DNA of 64,000 nt from Thiothrix subterranea (GCF_030930995.1 NZ_CP133217.1:1788001-1852000), one strand, 5' to 3'. Shown: positions 9,147-18,493, numbered from the stretch's first letter. The notes: a model not told the origin generated them from the letters alone. Made by a program: numbers and translations.

Positions 9147-9422
9147 TTAGTAGCCCCGATTGTAATACGGTGCTGGTTGCTGCGGTTGTTGGTAGTAACG
9201 GTCTTGCTGTGCGCCGACCTGACCACCGACAACGCTGCCGACCATGGTTCCTACGATAGTGGCAGCCGTTTTACCTTGGCCTTGACCCATTTGGTTGCCT
9301 GCTACACCGCCTAAAACAGCGCCGGTTGCAGAACCGATTTGCGCATTGTTCATCGGTGTGCCGCAAGCCGTCAGTGCGGCTGCTAGTGCTAAAGTCCCCA
9401 GTGAATAAATAACAGTTTTCAT
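9147..9422 (-). CDS. Small glycine-zipper lipoprotein
   Basis: A 91-residue lipoprotein with lipobox LTAC, then the sequence MNNAQIGSATGAVLGGVAGNQ that closely matches the same region of the neighbour at 8595-9071, and a second zipper TMVGSVVGGQVG. The C-terminus is short and rich in Gln, Tyr and Pro. ATG 9422 is chosen because AAGGAG precedes it at proper spacing; the longer frame back to 9464 lacks a signal-peptide-like start. The similarity and tandem placement indicate duplication followed by loss or gain of the C-terminal domain. Confidence 0.8.
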   Translation of the reverse strand: MKTVIYSLGTLALAAALTACGTPMNNAQIGSATGAVLGGVAGNQMGQGQGKTAATIVGTMVGSVVGGQVGAQQDRYYQQPQQPAPYYNRGY

Positions 9423-9632
9423 GTATAGCTCCTTGGTAAAAATTGTATTTTTGGCTGTTGCCATGTGTCCCCAAACTCTGGTGTAGAATTAGAGTGAACC
9501 CATGTTAAGTAGTTCAGTGGAAATTTCATTATTTTTCATGTTAAACGGATAACATTTATTCATTGGTTTTATGATTAAGGATAGTAAGCTAATATAAAGG
9601 CTTTAGGGCTGAAACATTCGGGAGAATACGCC

Positions 9633-11021
9633 ATGAAAATGACAATGGCTAATGCTAACGGGGTAGTCGCTACATGGCTATTAACCGTGATGACGTTGGT
9701 GGCATCGCACGCTGTTCAGGCGGGTGAAAAAATTACCAAGCCGTGGGTGACGGGTTACGTTACGGGCGAATGGCACCGCAGCGATGGCACTATTGGCATT
9801 CTTAACGATGAAGACTGGGATACCTTGACTCATGTGATTCACCACGCGGCAGGTCTGAACAGTAATGGTTCATTGGATATGAATTACGGTGGTTGGGGTC
9901 TTAGTAGCCAAAGTCGGCGCACTGCATTGATTGAGCAGGCTCATGCTAAAAACGTCAAGGTTTTGTTTAGCGTTGTGAATTTTGGCGGGTATGCGCCGGT
10001 ATTAGCCGATGCCGCAAAGCGGCAAACGTTGGTGACTCAACTCATTGATGTACTTAAAAACGGCACCGGCCCCGGTTACGATGGGCTTGATATTGACCTT
10101 GAGCCTGTCACAGCAGACAGCTCCGGCAATAACCCGAATTACGAAGCGTTCATCACCGAATTGCAAGCCCAAATGAAGACGCTTAATAAAACCAATAATC
10201 CCGGTATGTTGGTGGAACGCCCGTTATTAGCGATTGCGACCGGTATTGAAGTGGTGGTCGATAACAGCACTGGTAATTTACGTAAGCTCTTGGCTAAGCT
10301 GCAAGATAAATTGGATCAAATTAATGTCATGGCTTATGACTTAGCGATTGCCAATGACGGGGTTACTTGGCATGACGGCGCGTTGTATGACGGCGGCAAT
10401 AAATATCCAACCAACCCTGCGAGATCGGTAATGTCAGCGGACAGAGCGCTTCAGCAATTCATCAGTGCTGGGGTATTGCCCAGTAAACTGGGGTTGGGTA
10501 TTAGCGGTGAAATACGCGGTTGGATTGGGGGAAAAGTAACCTCTACCACCGATGGCGTGACAGCTCCCATGCAAACCTGGACTGCTTTGCCGGGTACGTG
10601 GGAATCTTCGGGTGGCGACAAGATTGATCGCGGCCGTTATTCGCAATTGATGAAGCCCGGTTATCAATGTGTCAAGGGGGCAAGTAACGATTGCAGCTAC
10701 AAGCCGGAGTATTACCGTTGGGACGATAAAGCCAAAATGCCCTACTTGAGTATCAATAAAGCCGGTTCAGATGCTGACATGTTCATTTCCTACAACGATG
10801 CACGTTCGGTGTCGGAAAAGGTTAAGTACGTCAAAGAAAAAGGTTTGGGTGGGGTGATGCTGTGGGAGTTAGGGCGTGAATGCCTACCACCGGGGGCAGG
10901 TGGCGGTTCCATTGATCAGTGTGTTTCTGGCGACGGCAAATATCGCCCACTCTTGAAAGCGATTCGCCAGACCCTGCGCACCGGGACTGGCAAATACAAG
11001 CCGTTGCTGGTACAGCCTTAA
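9633..11021 (+). CDS. Secreted glycoside hydrolase family 18 protein (chitinase-like)
   Basis: A 462-residue secreted protein with a signal peptide ending near VQAG (residue about 31). It is a single GH18 TIM barrel: strand 1 WVTGYVTGEW, the SVVNFGGY strand, and the catalytic motif DGLDIDLEP at residues 150-158, in which Glu157 is the expected acid/base. Later barrel strands include INVMAYDLA and GGVMLWELGRE. Family members hydrolyse chitin or related N-acetylglucosamine polymers; no carbohydrate-binding module is visible. It ends four bases into the convergent M20 gene. A role in chitin or peptidoglycan turnover is inferred from the family only. Confidence 0.88.
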   Translation: MKMTMANANGVVATWLLTVMTLVASHAVQAGEKITKPWVTGYVTGEWHRSDGTIGILNDEDWDTLTHVIHHAAGLNSNGSLDMNYGGWGLSSQSRRTALIEQAHAKNVKVLFSVVNFGGYAPVLADAAKRQTLVTQLIDVLKNGTGPGYDGLDIDLEPVTADSSGNNPNYEAFITELQAQMKTLNKTNNPGMLVERPLLAIATGIEVVVDNSTGNLRKLLAKLQDKLDQINVMAYDLAIANDGVTWHDGALYDGGNKYPTNPARSVMSADRALQQFISAGVLPSKLGLGISGEIRGWIGGKVTSTTDGVTAPMQTWTALPGTWESSGGDKIDRGRYSQLMKPGYQCVKGASNDCSYKPEYYRWDDKAKMPYLSINKAGSDADMFISYNDARSVSEKVKYVKEKGLGGVMLWELGRECLPPGAGGGSIDQCVSGDGKYRPLLKAIRQTLRTGTGKYKPLLVQP

Positions 11022-12196
11022 TGGCACAGGTGTTGCACCAAACGCACCCAGTAACTTGCCCCTAGCGGCAAGATATTGTCATTGAAATCGTAATACGGAT
11101 TGTGCAAAGCGCGGCTTTCGGTCGCGTCGCCATTGCCGATCCAGATGTATGCGCCGGGGCGGTGTTGCAGCATGTAGGCGAAATCTTCCGCGCCCATGCT
11201 CGGTGGCGGGTTCCATTGCACACATGCCTCGCCCACCAACGCGGTTGTGACCTGATAACACGCTTCGGCATTGCTGCTATGGTTGATGGTGGCGGGGTAG
11301 CCTTCCATAAAACGCACACTGGCACTGGCAGCAAACGCTTGCGCGGTGTGTTCCACCAAGTGTTGCAAGCGTTGTTTCAGTAAGGCGCGATCTTGCGGAT
11401 CAAGGCTGCGGATAGTGCCGTGCAAACTCACGGTTTCAGGAATCACATTGTAAGCACTGCCGCCTAGCATTTTGGTAATGCTAATCACGCCACCGCTGGT
11501 GGGTTTCAGGTTACGTGCCACGATACTTTGCGTTGCCGTGATAATATGCCCAGCCACCAATACTGGGTCGATGACCGTATCCGGCATCGCGGCATGACCG
11601 CCTTGCGCCTGAATGTCAATGTCGAAACTGTCGGTCGATGCCATGACCGCACCGGAATGCACCGCAAAATGCCCGGTAGGAATCCCCGGCCAATTATGCA
11701 TTCCGTACACTTCGGTGATGGGGAAGCGCTCGAATAAGCCCGCCTCGATCATGCGTTTTGCCCCGGCATTGCTTTCTTCGGCGGGTTGAAAGATGAAATA
11801 CACCGTTCCCACAAAATCCGGGTGTTGCGCCAAAATCGTGGCAGCCCCCAGCAACATGGTGGTGTGACCGTCATGCCCGCAACCGTGCATTTTTCCGTGG
11901 TGGCAGGAGGCATGGGCGAAGCTATTCAATTCAGTCAACGGTAGTGCATCCATATCAGCGCGTAAGCCAATGTGTTTAGCGCCGGGTTGCTTGCCGTGTA
12001 GCACGCCGACGACGCCGGTTTCGCCAATGCCGGTGTGAACGTCCAAGCCCAATGCCTGCAAACGTGCGGCGACTTGGGCGCTGGTGCGGAATTCTTCGTA
12101 AGCGGTTTCGGGGTGTTGGTGAATATCACGCCGCCATTGTTGCATATCAGCGTGCAGCGCGTGGCTGGCGGCAATCGGGTCGAGTTTAGCGGTCAT
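11018..12196 (-). CDS. M20-family metal-dependent amidohydrolase
   Basis: A 392-residue M20D peptidase/amidohydrolase of the hippurate hydrolase or N-acyl-amino-acid hydrolase type. The metal-binding residues are visible: GLRADMDALP, HGCGHDGHT, FQPAEES with the catalytic Glu, and GMHNWPG. A dimerisation domain (GGHAAMPDT) sits in the middle. Start ATG 12196 has AAAGGA upstream; the longer frame to 12259 lacks support. It stands alone between convergent and divergent neighbours. The natural substrate (acyl-amino acid, IAA conjugate or hippurate) cannot be told from sequence. Confidence 0.85.
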   Translation of the reverse strand: MTAKLDPIAASHALHADMQQWRRDIHQHPETAYEEFRTSAQVAARLQALGLDVHTGIGETGVVGVLHGKQPGAKHIGLRADMDALPLTELNSFAHASCHHGKMHGCGHDGHTTMLLGAATILAQHPDFVGTVYFIFQPAEESNAGAKRMIEAGLFERFPITEVYGMHNWPGIPTGHFAVHSGAVMASTDSFDIDIQAQGGHAAMPDTVIDPVLVAGHIITATQSIVARNLKPTSGGVISITKMLGGSAYNVIPETVSLHGTIRSLDPQDRALLKQRLQHLVEHTAQAFAASASVRFMEGYPATINHSSNAEACYQVTTALVGEACVQWNPPPSMGAEDFAYMLQHRPGAYIWIGNGDATESRALHNPYYDFNDNILPLGASYWVRLVQHLCH

Positions 12197-12285
12197 ATTA
12201 CATCCTTTCTTTTCGTGTGTGGTCGCGATTTTATGGGGGAGGTCTGGTATTCTTCTCATGATTCATCCTCTCAGGTATCACACTC

Positions 12286-12999
12286 ATGAAAAGACTACAA
12301 GGCATCATGCTATCAGCCGCTTGTTTAGCAGCAAGTCAGGTGCAGGCGCAAGAGCCACCAGCCGCCGCACCCCAAGCAGCCCCCGCTAGTACCCTAACGT
12401 TTCCAACGCCCGCAACAGCAACAGCGAGTACGCCGCCGATACAGCCGCCGCCCACCGCCGCTAATGTTGGTCAGCCGGGGCCACCTCCTAGAACCGCAGT
12501 ACCGCAAGCCATGCCGCAGGCGCAACAGCAGCCAGCCGTAGCCGCTTACCCTTACAATGGCTACCCAACTAACTACAATTATAACAATTACGGCTATTCT
12601 GCCTATCCTTACGGTTATTACCCGTATGCACAGCAACAACAGGCTTACCGCGCTTACAACCCGTATGTGCAGCAATACAACCCTTATGCGGCACAACGCA
12701 TGATGTCTTACCCGCAACGCCCGCCTGTCCAGCAGAAAAAGGAAGTCAAACCGTGGGGCGATACCCGGTATATTTGGCCTGATTTTTACACCGATTTTAC
12801 CGGTGATGCCTTCGATAAAATGATTAATGCGCCTTACGACATGGGCAGGATGCCCGGTGGCTGGAAATTCCCGTCGATTAGTATGCCAGACCCGGTAACG
12901 GTGAGCGATGCGATTGCTAACCAAGTACCGCCGTTTGCAGAAGAGGCCGGTAATATGGTTCCAGCGGATGATGTGGGTAATATCATGCCATTTAAATAA
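12286..12999 (+). CDS. Secreted Pro/Gln/Tyr-rich protein, possible sulfur-globule protein
   Basis: A 237-residue protein with a signal peptide (cleavage near VQAQ, residue 22). Residues about 23-85 are Pro/Ala-rich. Residues about 86-145 are dominated by regularly spaced Tyr, Asn, Pro and Gln (AYPYNGYP, YGYYPYAQQQQ, YNPYVQQYNPY). The C-terminal part is ordered-looking and conserved in character: WGDTRYIWPDFYTDF, NAPYDMGRMPGGW, SMPDPVTV. Low-complexity Tyr/Pro/Asn-rich secreted proteins form the envelope of periplasmic sulfur globules in sulfur oxidisers, and this fits that pattern. No catalytic motif is seen. The functional call is an inference. Confidence 0.5.
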   Translation: MKRLQGIMLSAACLAASQVQAQEPPAAAPQAAPASTLTFPTPATATASTPPIQPPPTAANVGQPGPPPRTAVPQAMPQAQQQPAVAAYPYNGYPTNYNYNNYGYSAYPYGYYPYAQQQQAYRAYNPYVQQYNPYAAQRMMSYPQRPPVQQKKEVKPWGDTRYIWPDFYTDFTGDAFDKMINAPYDMGRMPGGWKFPSISMPDPVTVSDAIANQVPPFAEEAGNMVPADDVGNIMPFK

Positions 13000-13070
13000 T
13001 GCCCCAACTGTGTTAAGCTATCAGCCAATTTTTTAAGTTAAATAACATTAAATGATAATTGGAGGCTTGA

Positions 13071-14225
13071 ATGTATTTGCCGAAAAACCTGTTGGCTTAT
13101 GGGGCAGCAACAGCGCTGGTATTGAGTTTAGGGGCGTGTAGCTCAACACCGGAAAAATCCGAGACTGCGGATAACAACAGTGCTCAGCAGGTGAGTAAAC
13201 AAGGGCAAGCGTCGGTAAAAGCGCCAGCAGATCAAGCACAAGTCCTCAGCTATGGCGGTAAAGGTGTCGGCAATTATGCCGCCGCCAGTTTGGGCGGTGA
13301 TTTTGCCGGGGATGCGCAATTACTGAATTTCATCGAAAAAATGGTGAACAATCACGGGTTTGAGCGCCAGTATTTGTACGGGGTATTTTCACAAGTCCGT
13401 AACCGCGATGATGTTGCCCGCCTCTGGGCCGGGTCGAGTTCAGACCCCGGCAGCCCGAAAGGTTGGCACGCTTACCGTGACCGTTTTGTGACCGCTGCGA
13501 ATGTGCAACGCGGGGCGGAATTCTGGCAGCAGCATTCGGCGCATTTGCAACGGGCGCAACAGCAATACGGCGTTCCCGCTGAATACATTATCGGCATCAT
13601 GGGCGTGGAAACCCGCTGGGGGCGCATTCTGGGGAAACATCGGGTGATTGATGCACTGGCGACTTCCGCTATTGTCAATCAACGCCGTAGCCAATTTTTC
13701 TTTGATGAATTGAAAAACTACCTGTTGATGACCCGCAGTGAACGCATGGATCCGCTCGCGCCGAAAGGCTCGTTCGCGGGGGCTATGGGTTATGGGCAAT
13801 TCATGCCGAGCAGCTTCCATGCTTATGCGGTCGACTTTGATGGCGACGGCGTGCGTGACTTGTGGAATCCGGTGGATGCGATTGGCAGTGTGGCGAATTA
13901 CTTTGCGAAAAACGGTTGGCAGCCCGGTGGCGAAGTCGCCGTGCCCGCACAAGTAACCTCTAACCAGTACGCCAATGTGCCGGATGGTTTTAAGGTGAAG
14001 TATTCCATGTCAGATTTGCAGCGCATCGGTGTTACCCCGCAATACGGCAGGGGTTCAGCGGGTACGGTGCATTTATTAGCATTGAGTACCGTGCCGAATG
14101 GTTATAAGGAACCGTGGATCGGTTACAAAAACTTCCATGTGATTACTCGCTACAACCGCAGCAATTATTACGCAATGACGGTGCATTTATTGGCGCAGTC
14201 CGTGCGTGAGCGTGTCGGCAAGTAA
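13071..14225 (+). CDS. mltB: Membrane-bound lytic murein transglycosylase B
   Basis: A 384-residue lipoprotein with lipobox LSLGAC, a disordered Ser/Gln/Ala linker to about residue 55, then an MltB catalytic domain. The catalytic Glu is E180 in GVETRWGRILG, and the family motif GAMGYGQFMPSSF follows, then DGDGVRDLWNPVDAIGSVANYF. It cleaves the beta-1,4 bond between MurNAc and GlcNAc, forming 1,6-anhydro-MurNAc. It is a single gene convergent with corA, with a hairpin between them. Confidence 0.92.
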   Translation: MYLPKNLLAYGAATALVLSLGACSSTPEKSETADNNSAQQVSKQGQASVKAPADQAQVLSYGGKGVGNYAAASLGGDFAGDAQLLNFIEKMVNNHGFERQYLYGVFSQVRNRDDVARLWAGSSSDPGSPKGWHAYRDRFVTAANVQRGAEFWQQHSAHLQRAQQQYGVPAEYIIGIMGVETRWGRILGKHRVIDALATSAIVNQRRSQFFFDELKNYLLMTRSERMDPLAPKGSFAGAMGYGQFMPSSFHAYAVDFDGDGVRDLWNPVDAIGSVANYFAKNGWQPGGEVAVPAQVTSNQYANVPDGFKVKYSMSDLQRIGVTPQYGRGSAGTVHLLALSTVPNGYKEPWIGYKNFHVITRYNRSNYYAMTVHLLAQSVRERVGK

Positions 14226-14241
14226 AACATTGTCTTCTACC

Positions 14242-14270
14242 GTAGGGGCGAAAAATCTTTCGCTCCTACA
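14242..14270. repeat. Intergenic hairpin between mltB and corA
   Basis: An imperfect inverted repeat with arms GTAGGGGCGAAA and TTTCGCTCCTAC around a short loop. It starts 17 bp after the mltB stop and covers the corA stop codon. The sequence GTAGGGGCG recurs in the intergenic hairpin at 24146-24170, also between two convergent genes, so this is probably a dispersed palindromic element that acts as a bidirectional 3' end. No long T tract is present. Confidence 0.5.
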
Positions 14271-15219
14271 TCCAGCCTTTACGTTTAAAGAACCAGTAAG
14301 GCGTTACCCCCGCCAGAATCATTAAACCAATCGCCATCGGGTAGCCAAACACCCAATCCAATTCTGGCATCACCCGGAAATTCATCCCGTACAAGCTGGC
14401 GACCAGTGTTGGCGGTAAAAATACCACGGCGGCAATCGAAAACATTTTAATGATTTTATTCTGTTCAATATTGATGAAACCTTGCGTGGTTCCCATTAAA
14501 AAGTTGATTTTGTCGAACAAAAATGTGGTATGCGACATCAAGGTGTCAATGTCGCGAATGATTTCTGGGATGATTTCTTGCCCTGCTTGGGTATCGCGTA
14601 ATTGACGTTGCAGGAAGGCAATTGAGCGTTGGGTATCCATCAAACACAGGCGCACTTTGCCGTTGCTGTCTTCTAACGCCGCCAAGTCGTCGATGGCACT
14701 TTCCAAATCGGTGGTGGTTTCTTCCAGCACTTTGTGGCTAATGACTTCGAGTTCCAAGTGCAAATCTTCGATGGTATCCGCAAGATTTTCCACTTTTTGT
14801 TCAAACATGGTTAGCAGCAAATGGCGTGGGGTGCGCACTTCCACTTGTCCACGCCGCGCGCGCATTCTGAGCAGGCGAAAATCAGCGAGTTCCTGTTCGC
14901 GTACCGTGATCAAGCGATCGGCTTGCAAAATGAACGCGACCGTGGTGGTTTCCATGCGGCCTTCACTTTGGGTGACGAACAGTGAATGCACGTGAATGCC
15001 GCTGTTGTCGGTGAAGTAACGGGCAGACGATTCGATTTCCTCAACATCATCCGATTCCGGTAATTCGGTGTGCAGCAGGATTTCTAAACGGTCGCGCTCT
15101 TCATCTGAGGTGTCTTGCGCATCAATCCAGCCAGTGTTGGAAATGGCGTAATCCAAGAGTTTGTCGCCGAGTTTATGCTCGACTAATTTGCCATCCGCAA
15201 AGCCGAAAAATCGTAACAT
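14266..15219 (-). CDS. corA: Magnesium/cobalt transport protein CorA
   Basis: A 317-residue CorA-family Mg2+ channel. The long N-terminal cytoplasmic part is acidic and helical. The C-terminus carries two transmembrane helices separated by the signature YGMNF, near residue 276, which forms the selectivity loop. The last residues are basic (FFKRKGWM). GGAG precedes ATG 15219. It lies 23 bp downstream of rapZ on the same strand, at the end of the rpoN cluster, where many relatives have npr instead. Confidence 0.9.
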   Translation of the reverse strand: MLRFFGFADGKLVEHKLGDKLLDYAISNTGWIDAQDTSDEERDRLEILLHTELPESDDVEEIESSARYFTDNSGIHVHSLFVTQSEGRMETTTVAFILQADRLITVREQELADFRLLRMRARRGQVEVRTPRHLLLTMFEQKVENLADTIEDLHLELEVISHKVLEETTTDLESAIDDLAALEDSNGKVRLCLMDTQRSIAFLQRQLRDTQAGQEIIPEIIRDIDTLMSHTTFLFDKINFLMGTTQGFINIEQNKIIKMFSIAAVVFLPPTLVASLYGMNFRVMPELDWVFGYPMAIGLMILAGVTPYWFFKRKGWM

Positions 15220-15242
15220 TGTGGGTCTCCAGTGAGGGGTTC

Positions 15243-16106
15243 TTAACGCACGTAGTTGAGTTCACGGTGGCGTAAGATAACATTTTCCCCCATGATTTGA
15301 CGAAAATGCTGATAAAGGCGCTCAGCCAGATAGACCGAGCGATGCCGTCCACCAGTGCAGCCGATGGAAACGGTTAAATAAGCGCGTTGGCAATTGCTGT
15401 CGAGGCTGGGCAGCCAGTTGCCGAGGAAATCACGAATGTCGGTGTACATGCGCTGCACGTCGTTGTGTTGTTCCAACCATTCAATAATGCCGGTATCGCG
15501 CCCGGTGAGTAAGCGCAAATCGGGTTCCCAATACGGGTTGGGCAGGCAACGCACATCAAATAAGAAGTCCGAATCCGTCGGCGGATTGTGTTTGAAACCG
15601 AAGGATTGAATCATTAGGGACAAATGTTGCTGTTCGGTTTGCGAAATACGGGCTTTCAGCATTCGCCCTAATTCATACACACCGATGTGCGAGGTATCCA
15701 GCCGTAAATCCGCATCCATGGCGAGCGGTTCTAGCAGTGCGGCTTCCAGCGCAATTGCCTTGTCGAGTTCTTGGGTTTCGCTGGTTAACGGGTGGCGGCG
15801 GCGTGTTTCATTATAACGTTTGCGCAATACTTCTTGTTCGGCATACAAATACACCACTTGGGTGCTGGGAACCCGTTGGCGTACCCGTTTGATAATGGCG
15901 GGGGTATCCAGCAAACTGTCACGACCGCCGCGAATATCAATGCCTACCGCCAGATACGGCTGTTTGGCGATTTGCGGTGTTCCCAGCAAGGCTTCTAGCA
16001 ATTGCGAGGGCAGGTTGTCGATACAGTAGTAACCGTTGTCTTCAAGCGTGTGCAGCGCGTAGCTTTTGCCCGCGCCGGACATGCCGCTGATAATGACTAA
16101 GTGCAT
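15243..16106 (-). CDS. rapZ: RNase adapter RapZ
   Basis: RapZ is a P-loop protein that in enterobacteria delivers the sRNA GlmZ to RNase E and so controls glucosamine-6-phosphate synthesis. The 287-residue protein has GMSGAGKS at residues 8-15 and the C-terminal RNA-binding domain motif SIGCTGGRHRSVY. Start ATG 16106 lies five bases past the ptsN stop; the longer frame to 16163 overlaps ptsN and is not supported. Its place after rpoN-hpf-ptsN is the conserved order. Confidence 0.94.
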   Translation of the reverse strand: MHLVIISGMSGAGKSYALHTLEDNGYYCIDNLPSQLLEALLGTPQIAKQPYLAVGIDIRGGRDSLLDTPAIIKRVRQRVPSTQVVYLYAEQEVLRKRYNETRRRHPLTSETQELDKAIALEAALLEPLAMDADLRLDTSHIGVYELGRMLKARISQTEQQHLSLMIQSFGFKHNPPTDSDFLFDVRCLPNPYWEPDLRLLTGRDTGIIEWLEQHNDVQRMYTDIRDFLGNWLPSLDSNCQRAYLTVSIGCTGGRHRSVYLAERLYQHFRQIMGENVILRHRELNYVR

Positions 16107-16110
16107 GGAA

Positions 16111-16599
16111 TTAGGCTGCCATTGCACCCACAAACGGGTGTTTAGGTGGATCGAAGAGTTCAAGAAAGTGATCCAGCACGGTTTGCGTGTCGTGATGACA
16201 ACAAATTTGCTCGATCAGGGATTTTTGCATCAGGGTACTGGTCAATTGCGTGATCAGTTCCGAATAATCAGGGGCTTGGTTGGCTGGCACGAGGATCGCC
16301 ATGAATAACTGCACGGGTTTTTTGTCCGGTGTATCCATTTTAACGCCATCTTCCAGTAACAACAAAGCCCCACAAGGTTGCTGGATGGACATACACGCAT
16401 GGGGAATGGCGACGCCATTGCCGATAGCGGTACTACCCAGTTTCTCCCGATTGGTCAGGGCGTCGAAAATCGCCTCAGCTTCCAAACTTGTTTGATCGGC
16501 GGCAAGCATCGTCGCCAATTGTTCAAAGGCGCGTTTCTTGCTAGAAACGTCAGGCTTGCAGGCAATCCGGGTGGGAGAAAGCAGGGTAGTTATGTCCAT
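16111..16599 (-). CDS. ptsN: Nitrogen-PTS EIIA component PtsN
   Basis: EIIA-Ntr is the terminal phosphoacceptor of the regulatory nitrogen PTS, linking phosphoenolpyruvate and nitrogen state to potassium transport and other targets. The 162-residue protein contains the phosphorylation site in GNGVAIPHA and the typical C-terminal helix region (LITQLTSTLMQ). It is in the cluster rpoN-hpf-ptsN-rapZ, five bases before rapZ. No npr gene follows, so the phosphate donor NPr is encoded elsewhere or absent. Confidence 0.94.
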   Translation of the reverse strand: MDITTLLSPTRIACKPDVSSKKRAFEQLATMLAADQTSLEAEAIFDALTNREKLGSTAIGNGVAIPHACMSIQQPCGALLLLEDGVKMDTPDKKPVQLFMAILVPANQAPDYSELITQLTSTLMQKSLIEQICCHHDTQTVLDHFLELFDPPKHPFVGAMAA

Positions 16600-16605
16600 G
16601 TATGA

Positions 16606-16941
16606 TCAGTCCGTTGTTTCAGTCGCGGCTACCAATTGCGCGGCTTCTTGACGATGATGGTCTTTCACTTTTTCCTTGTGCTTGACAATTTGTCTGTCGA
16701 GTTTGTCCGTCAGAGCATCAATCGCTGCGTACATATCATCCGCATAGGCATCGGCAAACAAGTGATTACCGTTCACGTGGAAGGTCGCTTCTGCCTTGTG
16801 ACGTTGTTTTTCGACTTCTAGGATGAAATGTATTTTCATTACCTGGTCGAAGTGGCGCTTCAGGCGTTCAGCCTTTTCGCGTATATAGTTACTCATTGAC
16901 TCTGTCACTTCAAGATGATGACCAGTGATTTCTAATTGCAT
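16606..16941 (-). CDS. hpf: Ribosome hibernation promoting factor
   Basis: A short-form HPF of 111 residues. It binds the 30S decoding centre and promotes 100S ribosome dimers in stationary phase. The start MQLEITGHHLEVTE and the central HVNGNHLFADAYADDMYAAID segment are typical. The C-terminus after KLDRQIVKHKEK is a short, variable tail. AAGGAG precedes the ATG. It lies between rpoN and ptsN. Confidence 0.94.
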   Translation of the reverse strand: MQLEITGHHLEVTESMSNYIREKAERLKRHFDQVMKIHFILEVEKQRHKAEATFHVNGNHLFADAYADDMYAAIDALTDKLDRQIVKHKEKVKDHHRQEAAQLVAATETTD

Positions 16942-16999
16942 AATGCAAGCTCCTTGTTCAGGTCATGGAAAAAACCACACCCCATTATGGGTGCATGGC

Positions 17000-18493
17000 T
17001 TAGGTCGGAAGCAATGCTTTCCGGTCATGGGATGACGGAATCGACATGGCTTCACGGTACTTGGCGACGGTGCGCCGCGCTACATTAATGCCTTGCTGAT
17101 TCAGCAAAGCAGTCAATTGATTGTCACTCAACGGCGAACCTTGATTTTCCTCGTTGATTAATTTTTTAAGCATGGCGCGAATCGCCGTAGAGGAACAGCT
17201 AGACCCGGTATCGGTGTCGACTTGGCTGGAAAAGAAGTATTTGAATTCAAAGATACCGCGTGGGGTATACAGGTATTTGTTGGTGGTGACGCGGGAGATG
17301 GTGGATTCGTGCATTTCTAGCTCTTCTGCAATGTCCCGGAGAATGAGTGGCTTCATCGCCTGTTCTCCATATTGCATGAAAGCGCTTTGCCGTTCAACTA
17401 TTGCTTTCGCCACTCCCAGCAAAGTGGAGTTGCGGCTTTCCACGCTGCGGATGAGCCAGCGGGCTTGTTGCAAGTTAGACTTAAAGTAGGTGGAGTCACG
17501 TTCATTTTTCACTTGACCCAGCATGTCTGCATAATACTGATTAACTTGCAGATTCGGTGTGACTTGCGCATTGAGTGAAACCACCCAGTCTCCTTTGATC
17601 TTACGGACATACGCATCCGGCACGATGTAATCAGCCGCCGTTGCGGAATAAGCACTACCCGGTCGCGGTTGTAAGCTGCGTAGTAATAAGAGGATTTCCT
17701 CTAATTCACCCTGTTCTATTTTCAAGCGCTTACTGATTTCTTTATAGTCGCGCCGCTCCATCAAGTCCAGGTGTTTTTCAACCAAATGACGTGCTTTGAA
17801 CAGCAGGCGGCTTTCGGGTAAGTGCGCGAGTTGAATCAGCAGGCATTCGCGTAAGTTGCGTGCGCCTACGCCTAAGGGGTCGAGCTGTTGGATGAATTTG
17901 AGTACGACTTCAATATCATCGAGGTCGATGAGCAGATCTTGATCGAATGATTCCAGAATATCTTCCAGCGGATCGCACAAATAGCCCGCATCGTCCAGCG
18001 AGCTAATAATCACCGTGGCAATTTGTTTGTCGATGCTGGTGAGGTTGCTCATGCGGATTTGCCACAAGAGATGTTCCTGCAAACCACTGTCGGCGGTATC
18101 ACCCTGATTTTCTAGGAAACCGCTGTTGTCGCCAGCGCCATCACTGTTGCTGCTGCGGGTGTCGTAGACATCTTCCCACTCGGCATCCATGTGCAATTCA
18201 TCGGGAATGTCTTGGTCGAATGGAGAGGCGTCATCGGGTGCATCGACGGTAGTCGTGTTATCCGGTTTACTGTCACTGCTGCTGTCGGCAGGGGGGGCAA
18301 GTTCGATTTCAGGTTCAGGGCGCGAGTCGTCGGTATCCTCAGCCAATTGCAGCAAGGGGTTTTCTTCCAGCGCTTGCTGGATTTCGTTCTGTAACTCCAA
18401 TGATGACAACTGCAATAAGCGGATGGCCTGCTGCAATTGCGGCGTCATTGAAAGTGTCTGACCAAGTTTGAGATCGAATCCCTGTCTGAGCAT
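17000..18493 (-). CDS. rpoN: RNA polymerase sigma-54 factor
   Basis: Sigma-54, 497 residues, the usual length. Region I starts MLRQGFDLKLGQTLSMTPQLQQAIRLLQ and is Gln/Leu-rich. Region II is acidic (residues about 55-120). Region III holds the core-binding and helix-turn-helix parts (LEMHESTISRVTTNKYL). The RpoN box ARRTVAKYREAM lies near residue 470. It allows activator-dependent transcription from -24/-12 promoters. Its cluster neighbours hpf, ptsN and rapZ follow downstream and the LPS-export genes lie upstream. Confidence 0.97.
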   Translation of the reverse strand: MLRQGFDLKLGQTLSMTPQLQQAIRLLQLSSLELQNEIQQALEENPLLQLAEDTDDSRPEPEIELAPPADSSSDSKPDNTTTVDAPDDASPFDQDIPDELHMDAEWEDVYDTRSSNSDGAGDNSGFLENQGDTADSGLQEHLLWQIRMSNLTSIDKQIATVIISSLDDAGYLCDPLEDILESFDQDLLIDLDDIEVVLKFIQQLDPLGVGARNLRECLLIQLAHLPESRLLFKARHLVEKHLDLMERRDYKEISKRLKIEQGELEEILLLLRSLQPRPGSAYSATAADYIVPDAYVRKIKGDWVVSLNAQVTPNLQVNQYYADMLGQVKNERDSTYFKSNLQQARWLIRSVESRNSTLLGVAKAIVERQSAFMQYGEQAMKPLILRDIAEELEMHESTISRVTTNKYLYTPRGIFEFKYFFSSQVDTDTGSSCSSTAIRAMLKKLINEENQGSPLSDNQLTALLNQQGINVARRTVAKYREAMSIPSSHDRKALLPT

